Part shown: positions 33,996-41,362 of the stretch, in pieces | Numbering within the stretch: the stretch's first letter is position 1 | Layout of the letters: each line of letters opens with the position of its first letter | Assembly: GCA_035628995.1 (NCBI GenBank) | Contig: DASPIR010000035.1 | Coordinates: 1-64,000, forward strand | DNA from: Clostridia bacterium | GTDB lineage: Bacteria; Bacillota; Clostridia; Lutisporales; Lutisporaceae | DNA: 64,000 nucleotides | Direction: 5' to 3' | Made by a program: the position numbers and the translations under genes | The notes under the pieces: model-generated | What the model was told of the DNA's origin: nothing | What the model saw: only the letters and a program-made list of their open reading frames with translations | The model's database searches: none

Positions 33996-34472
33996 TTGAA
34001 GAAGATTTATCGAATGAAAAAGACAGTATCAATGAAGCAGTTTATTACTGAGTTTGGAGGAGAGTTTTCCAAACATGTAAAGCAGAAGCTGCTTGAGTTG
34101 GGAGCAAGATGTGTTTTAACCAGAAAGGACGAAAGCTTCATTCTTGATCTGAGACATGTCGAGCACACTAAATACAATTGCAATCCTCAAGATAGTACAG
34201 CTGAGCATCAAAAAGAATATGCTTTTGGGCAATTGATAGCTCACGAGGGGATACTATACTTTTCGGAATGCTGTCTACAAAATGAAGATATTATACAAGT
34301 CCCGATGGTGAGCACAGTTTATAATTCTCTAAACAGCGAAGAAATCACGCTTGAAGGGGATATCAAAGGCAAAAAAATAGATGATGAAAACGTTGATTAT
34401 GTAATAGATAGCTTATTGACGGTATGTCCTGAGGTATCACCAGAGCATTTGGCAATCGTATCAAGGTACTAA
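33996..34472 (+). CDS. Hypothetical protein, about 158 aa
   Basis: A soluble protein with no signal peptide or membrane helix. A helical N-terminal half (FSKHVKQKLLELGARCVL) is followed by a strand-rich C-terminal half, with four Cys scattered. Not recognised. The start is a TTG 10 nt after AAAGGAGA; an ATG at 34014 is in frame but has no site of its own, so the TTG is preferred with some doubt. It is followed by a strong terminator, so it is monocistronic. Confidence 0.7.
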   Translation: MKKIYRMKKTVSMKQFITEFGGEFSKHVKQKLLELGARCVLTRKDESFILDLRHVEHTKYNCNPQDSTAEHQKEYAFGQLIAHEGILYFSECCLQNEDIIQVPMVSTVYNSLNSEEITLEGDIKGKKIDDENVDYVIDSLLTVCPEVSPEHLAIVSRY

Positions 34473-34486
34473 TAAAGTTTCTATGA

Positions 34487-34519
34487 CCATCGGTGCAGTT
34501 ATGTGCCGGTGGCTTTTTT
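34487..34519 (+). terminator. Terminator of the 158-aa gene
   Basis: An 11-bp stem with several G-T pairs (34487-34497 with 34502-34512), a 4-nt loop and six T. Confidence 0.88.
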
Positions 34520-34566
34520 GTATATTTAAGCAGCGAGAATAGATTGAAAACATTTGATATAGACAA

Positions 34567-34604
34567 GTGCCCTGTAAAAGTATTCGTTTCTAGCAGCAGG
34601 GCAC
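34567..34604 (+). promoter_or_regulatory. Additional hairpin upstream of the dbpA-like gene
   Basis: Perfect 8-bp arms GTGCCCTG (34567-34574) and its complement (34597-34604) with a 22-nt loop. It stands 9 bp before the repeated tandem-hairpin element and has the same long-loop design. Confidence 0.5.
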
Positions 34605-34613
34605 AATATCAAT

Positions 34614-34718
34614 ATTGAACGCACATAAGTATACATATTGGGTAAAGTGCGAATTCAATAACACTAATGAAACCTTTTGCGAAATCTGAATGAATGATGC
34701 AGAGGGTATTTCACAAAA
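34614..34718 (+). repeat. Tandem-hairpin intergenic element, copy A (before the dbpA-like helicase)
   Basis: Hairpin 1: ATTGAACGCAC (34614-34624) pairs with GTGCG-AA-TTCAAT (34647-34659), with an AA bulge. Hairpin 2: TTTTGCGAAAT (34675-34685) pairs with ATTTCACAAAA (34708-34718) with one mismatch and a 22-nt loop. About 70 per cent of bases match copy B at 44111-44213 over about 105 bp, with the hairpin arms the best conserved parts. A further outer pairing (34657-34664 with 34729-34738) is possible in this copy. Confidence 0.75.
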
Positions 34719-34814
34719 CGTATTGGAAGTGCGTTATTAACATTTTGAATGACTGGAAAGCAGTTATGTTAATAAGCACCTAAATAAAATAATTAAAGGT
34801 TTAGGAGATTACAT

Positions 34815-36272
34815 ATGACAACCAAGAAGGATTTTGAGCATTATGGCTTAAGCAAGGAAACATTAAAGGCTCTAAAAAAGCTCGGATATGACAAACCGAC
34901 AGAGGTTCAGGAGAAGGTCATACCCATGGTGTTTAAAAATGCAGACATCATAGTAAAGTCACAGACAGGAAGCGGCAAGACAGCTGCATTTGCGATACCC
35001 ATATGTGAAAGGCTGGAGCTTGAGAAAAGATATCCTCAGGTTCTGGTGCTTACCCCTACAAGGGAACTGGCTGTGCAGGTAAAAGAGGACTTTTCCCATT
35101 TGGGCAGGTTCAAGAGAATAAGGTGTGCCGCAATATTTGGCAAGCAGCCTATGGAATTGCAGAAGAGGGAACTAAAGCAGAGAGTACACGTTGTTGTGGG
35201 CACTCCAGGAAGAACCTTTGATCATATAGAACGCCAGAATCTTGTTCTGAATGAAATAAAATATCTGGTAATTGATGAAGCGGATAAAATGCTCGATATG
35301 GGCTTCATAGACCAGGTAGAAGAAATTATTAAGCTGCTTCCTCAAAAAAGGGTAACCATGCTGTTTTCTGCAACAATGCCTGACTTGATAGAAGAGGTAT
35401 GCAATAAATATATGAGGAAGCCTCAAAAGGTTGAGGTGGCTTCCCAAATATCTACCACAGAAAAAATACAGCAGTACTGCTATGAGGTTGAGGAAGACAA
35501 TAAATTCAGCATTCTAAAGAAAATAATATACACAGAAAAACCGGAAAGCTGCATTTTGTTCTGCAATACCAGGGAGAAGGTAGATAGCCTGCTGGGGAAA
35601 ATGAAGGCTGAAAGATTCTTCTGCGAGGGCTTGCATGGAGGAATGGATCAGGACCAGCGCTTAAGCGTTGTGCAGAGCTTCAAGAGAGGTGAGTTTCATT
35701 TCCTGGTTGCAACAGATGTTGCGGCTAGAGGGATTCATATAGATGATGTCACCCACGTTATCAATTATGACGTTCCTATGGAAAACGAAAGCTATGTTCA
35801 CAGGATTGGCAGAACAGGACGTGTAGAAAGCAAGGGGGTAGCCATTACTCTTGCATCACCCAGGGAATTGAGGTTTTTGAAGGATATTGAAGAGTATGTA
35901 CAGTATAAGATTCCAAGGAGAGAGCTGCCCACAGATGCTGAAGTGCAAACGGGCAGGGGGGACTTTGAAGATAAGATAAAGTCAAAGCCTAAAGCCAAGA
36001 AAAACAAAGCAGAAGCACTGAACAGGGAGATTACAAAAATACGTATAAATGCAGGCAAGACCAAGCGAATGAGGCCGGGTGACATACTGGGTGCTATATC
36101 GAATATCAAAGGGATTAATCCGGAGGATATAGGAATAATTGATGTGCAGGATACCTGCTCCTATGTGGAGGTATTCGGCAGAGATGCGGATTATATAGTC
36201 AAGGAGCTTCAGGATACAAGCATTAAAGGGAAAGTGCATACCGTAAAGAAAGTAAGATTCCGCAATGCGTAA
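34815..36272 (+). CDS. dbpA: DEAD-box RNA helicase with DbpA-type RNA-binding domain
   Basis: A 485-residue helicase. Motifs: Q motif (GYDKPTEVQ), I (SQTGSGKTAAF), Ia (PTRELAVQ), II (DEAD in VIDEADKMLD), III (SAT), V (DVAARGIHIDD) and VI (HRIGRTGR). Residues about 400-485 form the DbpA/YxiN RNA-binding domain (ITKIRINAGKTKRMRPGDILGAI). Proteins of this kind (DbpA, YxiN) bind hairpin 92 of 23S rRNA and act in large-subunit assembly, so the same is likely here. It is preceded by a tandem-hairpin leader element that recurs before an ABC-F gene. A terminator lies at 36325-36360. Confidence 0.95.
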   Translation: MTTKKDFEHYGLSKETLKALKKLGYDKPTEVQEKVIPMVFKNADIIVKSQTGSGKTAAFAIPICERLELEKRYPQVLVLTPTRELAVQVKEDFSHLGRFKRIRCAAIFGKQPMELQKRELKQRVHVVVGTPGRTFDHIERQNLVLNEIKYLVIDEADKMLDMGFIDQVEEIIKLLPQKRVTMLFSATMPDLIEEVCNKYMRKPQKVEVASQISTTEKIQQYCYEVEEDNKFSILKKIIYTEKPESCILFCNTREKVDSLLGKMKAERFFCEGLHGGMDQDQRLSVVQSFKRGEFHFLVATDVAARGIHIDDVTHVINYDVPMENESYVHRIGRTGRVESKGVAITLASPRELRFLKDIEEYVQYKIPRRELPTDAEVQTGRGDFEDKIKSKPKAKKNKAEALNREITKIRINAGKTKRMRPGDILGAISNIKGINPEDIGIIDVQDTCSYVEVFGRDADYIVKELQDTSIKGKVHTVKKVRFRNA

Positions 36273-36324
36273 GCATATAGCGTTATTCAGGCTATAGCGC
36301 TTTTGGATAGTTCGTAATTAAGTT

Positions 36325-36360
36325 CAGCCATATAGTAAATCTATGTGGCTGATATTTTTT
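36325..36360 (+). terminator. Terminator of the dbpA-like gene
   Basis: An 11-bp stem with one wobble (36325-36335 with 36341-36351), a 5-nt loop, then ATATTTTTT. Confidence 0.88.
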
Positions 36361-36370
36361 CCAGAAGCTA

Positions 36371-36421
36371 TTGACTTATTAATTAATACGTAATATATTA
36401 CTTATATAGGTAACATATTAC
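36371..36421 (+). promoter_or_regulatory. marR promoter with two MarR-type operators
   Basis: TTGACT (36371-36376), a 17-bp spacer, then TATATT (36394-36399). The perfect palindrome GTAATATATTAC (36390-36401) covers the -10. A near copy, GTAACATATTAC (36410-36421), is centred exactly 20 bp further on, two helical turns away. This strongly suggests autorepression by the MarR protein. Confidence 0.82.
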
Positions 36422-36457
36422 GTATATACAAAAGTACGCTTTGGAGGTGTATCCTTA

Positions 36458-36925
36458 ATGGATTCTATTGATAAGCAGAAGTTCATATTCGGCAGTATTT
36501 TCTTGCTTGCAAACACGCTTCAGGTCATAGGAGACCAATATCTTGGAAGAGATGGTATTACCACAAAACAGTGGCTCCTGCAAGTAATGATATCACAATT
36601 AGGTGATAATCCCCCGACATTAAGTGAGGTGGCTGAACTTATGGGCAGCTCACGCCAGAATGTAAAGCAGCTTGCACTGAAGCTTGAGGAAAAAGGCTTC
36701 TTGACTATTCAGAAGGATGAGCATGATGCCCGGGCCTTAAGGCTTAAACTGACAGATAAAAGTCAGGTATTTTGGGAAAAAAGAAAGAAGCAGGATGACG
36801 AATTTATAGAAGATCTTTTTAAGGATTTAAGCCAAGAGGAAATTGATTCGATGTTCAAAGGCGTTGGTAAGTTATTTACGAAGGTAGAGAAAATAGAAAA
36901 AACCATACATGGAAGGATGTATTAA
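36458..36925 (+). CDS. MarR family transcriptional regulator
   Basis: A 155-residue winged-helix protein. The helix-turn-helix is PPTLSEVAELMGSSRQNVKQLALKLEEKGF (about residues 50-80), followed by the wing KDEHDARALRLKLTD. The N- and C-terminal helices form the dimer interface. It heads an operon with an FMN-binding protein and two flavodoxin-like reductases and has matching operators over its promoter, so it probably represses this unit until a redox-active or phenolic ligand binds. Confidence 0.93.
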   Translation: MDSIDKQKFIFGSIFLLANTLQVIGDQYLGRDGITTKQWLLQVMISQLGDNPPTLSEVAELMGSSRQNVKQLALKLEEKGFLTIQKDEHDARALRLKLTDKSQVFWEKRKKQDDEFIEDLFKDLSQEEIDSMFKGVGKLFTKVEKIEKTIHGRMY

Positions 36926-37309
36926 ATGAAATTATTTTTAAAGATTATGTTGTCAGTATTCATAATTTTTGTATTGGTTTCTGGAGGGGGCTTATTCTTC
37001 ATCAGCAGAGGAGTCGAAGCTGGGGAAGTGTTGGAAATCAATGATGTAGATCTATCTAAACTAAATGATGGAACCTACAACGGAACATATAATGGTGGAA
37101 GATGGACCAATGAAGTGAATGTGATAGTCAAAGATCATAAAATTACAGGGGTTGAGATAGTGAAGGATGTTCTGCTTCCAAAGCCAGAGGTTACGGCTGA
37201 GCTGGTAAACCTGGTGCTGGAGAAGCAAAGCCCAAAGATTGATGCGATATCAGGCTCAACAGTTACCTGTAAGGCTTATCTGAAATCTATAGAAAACGCA
37301 CTGAAATAA
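36926..37309 (+). CDS. Membrane-anchored FMN-binding domain protein
   Basis: A 127-residue protein with an N-terminal membrane helix (about 5-27) and an extracytoplasmic FMN-binding domain. The motif DAISGSTVT (about residues 109-117) matches the site where ApbE attaches FMN through phosphate to Thr or Ser. It should act as a one-electron carrier at the outer face of the membrane, as in extracellular electron transfer or RnfG-like proteins. The ATG directly follows the marR stop, and the two genes are translationally linked. No apbE is in view. Confidence 0.88.
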   Translation: MKLFLKIMLSVFIIFVLVSGGGLFFISRGVEAGEVLEINDVDLSKLNDGTYNGTYNGGRWTNEVNVIVKDHKITGVEIVKDVLLPKPEVTAELVNLVLEKQSPKIDAISGSTVTCKAYLKSIENALK

Positions 37310-37322
37310 TAGGAGGGTTAAC

Positions 37323-37871
37323 ATGTCAATAGTAATACTGGACGCAATGGAAGGCAGCAACAGCATTTCAGACAAGCTGAAAGAAAGAATGCTGCAAAAG
37401 AGTAAAGAGCTTTCACATTTTGAATTAAGGGATATGAAAATTCTGCCCTGCAGATCCTGCGGTGTATGTGGGTTTAAATCCCCTGGCAAATGTGTATTTA
37501 AGGATGACATGCATGAGATATTATACGCCATGGCAAAGAGCAGCACGATTGTACTACTTGCACCGGTGAGGTTTGGCGGTTATCCTTCCAGCCTCAAAAA
37601 AGCTGTAGATAAATTTGCGTTAATGGCCCTTCCATCATATACAGTAAAGCATGGTCATATGGTGCATCCAGCACGTTATGGCAGTAAAATGCTTATTGGA
37701 ATCGGGGTGCAAGGACAGGCTTCAAAGGAGAGGGAGGAAAGCTTCAAGAGACTGGTGGAAAACAACGCATTGAACGGACAATTTGAACATAAGTCAGTAG
37801 TGCTGAATGCTTCAGATGATATGAACGAGATAGAACAGGTTATAGATAATCTGTTAAAGGGGGTGTGCTAG
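37323..37871 (+). CDS. Flavodoxin-like NAD(P)H-dependent oxidoreductase with Cys motif
   Basis: A 182-residue protein of the NADPH-dependent FMN reductase superfamily. The segment PCRSCGVCGFKSPGKCVFKDDM (about residues 41-62) is the CxxCxxC-containing loop of the iron-sulphur flavoprotein-like group, and PVRFGGYPSSLKKAVDKF is the flavin loop region. The first strand is atypical (IVILDAMEGSNS), so the FMN phosphate loop is degenerate. It lies 14 bp after the FMN-binding gene and overlaps the next reductase, all in one operon under marR. Confidence 0.87.
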   Translation: MSIVILDAMEGSNSISDKLKERMLQKSKELSHFELRDMKILPCRSCGVCGFKSPGKCVFKDDMHEILYAMAKSSTIVLLAPVRFGGYPSSLKKAVDKFALMALPSYTVKHGHMVHPARYGSKMLIGIGVQGQASKEREESFKRLVENNALNGQFEHKSVVLNASDDMNEIEQVIDNLLKGVC

Positions 37872-37873
37872 TG

Positions 37874-38545
37874 ATGAGTGGAAAAAAACTTCTCCTGTTA
37901 AACGGAAGTCCAAGGAAAAGTGGGACATCGTACAGCTTTGCAAGGACTATGAAGCAGCTTGCAGAAAGCTTTGGAAATGATGTAGAAATCATACATGCTA
38001 TTGATTATTTCGATGGTAAGGAAAAAATAGAACACTTAAGTCAGTTAATAGCACAAAATGATATTATAGCTATGTCAGCACCCGTATATGCAGATTTTCT
38101 TCCTTATCATGATATCTGGCTCTTGGAGAAGCTAACTGAGGAGTGCGCCAAGGAGCTAAAGGGCAAGGCGTTCTTTGCAGTAGGTCAGTGTGGCTTTCCT
38201 GATATAACCCGTATTGAGCCGCTTATTGATGCTTGCAGGTTCTTTGCTGAAGATACAGGAATGAATTGGCTGGGTGGATTGGCTTATGGCGGAGGCCCGA
38301 TGATAAATGGAGCATTACTGGAGGACATAGGTAAAAAGGGAGAAAAAATCACTTCAGGCTTCAGACTTGCCCTGGAAAACGTCTTCAAGGGAGAAAAGAT
38401 AAGCATCGACGCTCAAAAGTGTATTACCATGGATATTCCCCCAATTATGTATTGGCCTCTAGTGATTTTTATGAACCAAATGACAAAAAAACAGGCACGC
38501 GAAGCCGGAAATGTGGATTATACAAAAAAGGTCTACTTAGAATAG
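37874..38545 (+). CDS. Flavodoxin-like NAD(P)H-dependent oxidoreductase
   Basis: A 223-residue protein. LLLNGSPRKSGTSYSFA is the classical FMN phosphate-binding loop of NADPH-dependent FMN reductases, and SAPVYADFLPYHDIWLLEKL is the isoalloxazine loop. Relatives reduce quinones, azo dyes or FMN. The ATG at 37874 is 10 nt after AAGGGGG; GTG starts at 37865 and 37871 are also possible. It is the last gene of the marR unit. Its final codons form the outer left arm of the 339-bp palindrome. Confidence 0.88.
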   Translation: MSGKKLLLLNGSPRKSGTSYSFARTMKQLAESFGNDVEIIHAIDYFDGKEKIEHLSQLIAQNDIIAMSAPVYADFLPYHDIWLLEKLTEECAKELKGKAFFAVGQCGFPDITRIEPLIDACRFFAEDTGMNWLGGLAYGGGPMINGALLEDIGKKGEKITSGFRLALENVFKGEKISIDAQKCITMDIPPIMYWPLVIFMNQMTKKQAREAGNVDYTKKVYLE

Positions 38546-38866
38546 ACCTAGATTGCTGACTAACTAGCCAAGTCTTCGAAGCCTATATAACGATGTGCGC
38601 TTATGCAAGCAGCCATGTAATAGCTAAGGTGTGCTTATACAAAGCTTGTTAATGGTACTTAGGAACGTAGCCTTAGAAACAGTCGTATGTGAGGCAAGGA
38701 TGCCGAGCAAGCCTTCAAGGTCAAGGATGACCATTTGAAGGCGCTAGACTTTTCTTAGGCGAAGTGACTTAGTACCATCAAGATTTGTATAGTTATACCG
38801 TGCTATACATGGCTGCTTTATGAGCGCTGTTTTATCATTAGCCTCAATCTATTCTAAATAGACCTT
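38528..38866. repeat. 339-bp imperfect palindrome between convergent genes
   Basis: Matching arms nest inward: 38528-38547 with 38845-38866; 38597-38623 with 38802-38827; 38637-38662 with 38768-38790; and 38671-38679 with about 38750-38759. In the centre are two local hairpins, 38693-38704 (GGCA-AGGA-TGCC) and 38711-38742 (inner part GGTCA-AGGA-TGACC). The whole gap between a plus-strand reductase and a minus-strand EIIC gene is involved, and the left end covers the reductase stop codon. No open frame, terminal repeat of a known insertion sequence or tRNA was seen. It may be a structured RNA, a non-autonomous mobile element or an elaborate bidirectional terminator. Confidence 0.8.
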
Positions 38867-38871
38867 CTTTG

Positions 38872-39894
38872 CTATACATCAAGCTTCATATCTCCAAACT
38901 TAATCCAACCCTTCTTACGCATATATTCAGAGACAATCAGGGTTATCACTGCGGGCGCAAGGAAATGAAGAGCAAGAATCAAAGGCAGGGAAGCAGTTCC
39001 CATAGTTTCTACGGTGGCAAACTGTCCTACCAGCCCACTGGTGCCCATACCTGCACCTACGGCATTGTTTCTCATTTTGAATATCGCAGAGGCTACAGGC
39101 CCTAATAAAGCACTTGCTATGGTAGGCGGCACCCAAATCAAAGGATTCTTTACAATATTGGGAACCTGCAGCATAGAAGTTCCAAGGCCTTGGGCTACAA
39201 GCCCGCCGAGTTTGTTTTCCCTGTAGCTGGCAACAGCAAAGCCTACCATCTGCGCACAGCATCCTACAGTAGCTGCTCCTGCTGCAAGACCGTCAAGCTT
39301 TAAAGCTATTGCCAGGGCTGCACTGCTTATTGGAAGGGTCAATACCATACCCATTATAGTTGAGACTAATACTCCCATAGGAATAGGCTGAAGCTCTGTA
39401 GCATAGTTGACCATCTGCCCCAAGGCTGTCATCAGGGATGCCATAAATGGACTTACAAAGACGCTGGTGAGTCCGCCTGCAATAATTGTAGCAGCAGGAA
39501 CCACAATGATATTGAGCTTGGTTTTTCCTTGCACCAGCTTTCCTGCTTCTGCACCAACCAAAGCTGCAAATAAAGCTCCTACCGGTTCTCCTATCTTTAT
39601 AGAATATATGCCAGTGGAGGTGAGCAGTATGGTTTGTGCTCCCAGTGCCCCGGTGACTAAGGAAGAAAAGATTGATAAAACAGGAGCTTTTACACCATAA
39701 GCCACCGCTGCTCCGATAGCAGGGCCCATCATGAACTGAGCGATTATTCCAAACTCTACGAGCAAAGGGATTCCCAGTTTTTCTCCTACCTGCTTTAATA
39801 TAAGGCCTATTATAAGCGATGAGAAAAGGCCTTGGGCCATATAGTTCAGCACGTTAATCAAGTATTCCTGGAAATTGAATTTCTTTTTTTCCAT
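38872..39894 (-). CDS. PfoR-like PTS EIIC family membrane protein
   Basis: A 340-residue polytopic membrane protein with about nine hydrophobic segments, of the EIIC-type family that includes PfoR of Clostridium perfringens. Segments seen: MMGPAIGAAVAYGVKAPVLS, GLTSVFVSPFMASLM, LPISSAALAIALKLDG and VGAGMGTSGLVGQFAT. There are no EIIA or EIIB domains and no PTS genes nearby, so sugar phosphorylation is doubtful, and the family may act as a transporter or regulator. No clear partner gene; the nearest upstream gene, on the same strand, is the F420-ligase-like gene. Confidence 0.85.
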   Translation of the reverse strand: MEKKKFNFQEYLINVLNYMAQGLFSSLIIGLILKQVGEKLGIPLLVEFGIIAQFMMGPAIGAAVAYGVKAPVLSIFSSLVTGALGAQTILLTSTGIYSIKIGEPVGALFAALVGAEAGKLVQGKTKLNIIVVPAATIIAGGLTSVFVSPFMASLMTALGQMVNYATELQPIPMGVLVSTIMGMVLTLPISSAALAIALKLDGLAAGAATVGCCAQMVGFAVASYRENKLGGLVAQGLGTSMLQVPNIVKNPLIWVPPTIASALLGPVASAIFKMRNNAVGAGMGTSGLVGQFATVETMGTASLPLILALHFLAPAVITLIVSEYMRKKGWIKFGDMKLDV

Positions 39895-40001
39895 AATATC
39901 CTCTCATTCAATAAAGTATTAATCGAATAATAACGTTATATTGCACAAAATTGTTTCTGAATATATTATGATGTAAAGTTATTAGCAAGTAAAGCTAAAA
40001 A

Positions 40002-40043
40002 ATGGAAAAAGGCCTGAAATGCTGCTTTCAAACCTTTTTCCAT
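40002..40043 (-). terminator. Terminator of the F420-ligase-like gene
   Basis: An 11-bp perfect stem (40002-40012 with 40033-40043) with an inner TGAAA/TTTCA pairing. It is followed on the minus strand by a T-rich tract. Confidence 0.8.
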
Positions 40044-40048
40044 AAATA

Positions 40049-41239
40049 CTATTTTGTATAATTATCAAAGTAGCCTTGGATGTAAATAATAGGTGTTCCT
40101 TTATCTCCGCTTCCGGAAGTCAAGTCGCATAGAGAGCCTATGAGGTCGGTGAGTCTTCTGGGGGTGGTACCCTGTGCTTCCATGCTCCCGACAAGGTCAG
40201 ATTCTTTGTTCTTGATATACTCTGAGATAGCCTGTTTAAGTGCTTCTCCCTCTAAATCGGCAAAGTTATTATCTGCTATATACTTCAGTTTTATTTCACT
40301 GGGAGTACCTTCAAGACCAGCTGTGTAAGCAGGTGATACAACGGGGTCAGCAAGCTCCCATATTTTGCCCACCGGATCCTTGAATGCTCCATCTCCATAA
40401 ATCAGTACTTCAACTGTCTTGCCTGTCTTTTCTTTAAGCATGGCTTGAATGCTGTCAACGATAGGCTGGCAGCTACGCGGGAAAAGCTTGACGCTGTTTT
40501 CTGTAGCCTTATTTGAACCTAAGAGCCCGTATGCTTCGTTATAGCCGCTGCCGTCAGTTGATTCAGTAAGAATATCGTCAAGGCTGTACACTTTTTTTCC
40601 ACCGTTTGCCTTCAGGATTCTTTTCGTTCTGACTCTTGTATGAATATCGCAGGTAAGGACATTCTTTGTATAGTCTAAAATAGTTGCCGGGTTGTTCGCA
40701 AATATTATTTCGCATTCAGCTCCGCATTCTTTAATCAAGGATTTATAATAATCAATATAGTCAACACCGGTAAAAGAGTGTTTAGTATATCCAAAATAAT
40801 CGCGGAAGTCCTTTTCTGTCAAAACATCTGTCCAGGGATTCACACCCTTTTCATCAATAGCATCGATATCCACTAACTGGTTGCCTACTTCATCTGATGG
40901 ATAACTAAACATCAATACTATTTTTTTAGCTCCTTTTGCTATACCCCTAAGGCACACAGCAAAGCGGTTGCGGCTTAGGATAGGGAATATCACTCCAATA
41001 GTATCTTCTCCGAATATGGCTTTGACATCCTTCGCAATTGCTTCAATTGGCGCATAGTTTCCCTGGGAGCGGGCAACCACAGATTCGGTTACAGCAACAA
41101 TATCCCTGTCATTAATATGAAAGCCCTCTATTTCTGAAGCTTTTAATACAGTAGCTACTGCAATTTCTGCTATATTATCTCCCTGCCTTATAATCGGAGC
41201 ACGAAGACCTCTTGAGATAGTACCTGTTATTCTTTCCAT
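40049..41239 (-). CDS. Coenzyme F420-0:L-glutamate ligase (CofE) family protein
   Basis: A 396-residue protein of the CofE-like family, longer than archaeal CofE (about 250). Seen: the N-terminal TISRGLRAPIIRQGDNIAEIAV, DIVAVTESVVARSQGNY, and a long C-terminal part with VLIYGDGAFKDPVGKIWELADP. CofE adds glutamate to F420-0 using GTP. Most Clostridia do not make F420 and no other F420 genes are in view, so the substrate here is probably different or unknown. It is divergent from a lysR gene, which likely controls it. Confidence 0.85.
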   Translation of the reverse strand: MERITGTISRGLRAPIIRQGDNIAEIAVATVLKASEIEGFHINDRDIVAVTESVVARSQGNYAPIEAIAKDVKAIFGEDTIGVIFPILSRNRFAVCLRGIAKGAKKIVLMFSYPSDEVGNQLVDIDAIDEKGVNPWTDVLTEKDFRDYFGYTKHSFTGVDYIDYYKSLIKECGAECEIIFANNPATILDYTKNVLTCDIHTRVRTKRILKANGGKKVYSLDDILTESTDGSGYNEAYGLLGSNKATENSVKLFPRSCQPIVDSIQAMLKEKTGKTVEVLIYGDGAFKDPVGKIWELADPVVSPAYTAGLEGTPSEIKLKYIADNNFADLEGEALKQAISEYIKNKESDLVGSMEAQGTTPRRLTDLIGSLCDLTSGSGDKGTPIIYIQGYFDNYTK

Positions 41240-41362
41240 TATTATCTCCTCCTATTAAGTGATTTTGTAATTAGCTATGGACTCCATACTTGTACTATAT
41301 AGGAATGTATGGTATAAGTAAAATAAATATATATTATGGAACATATAAGGAGGGGTTATATC

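Noticed and set aside
38869-39105. Plus-strand open frame over the 3' end of the PfoR-like gene
   Set aside because: It is antisense to a convincing membrane-protein gene and has no coding character of its own.
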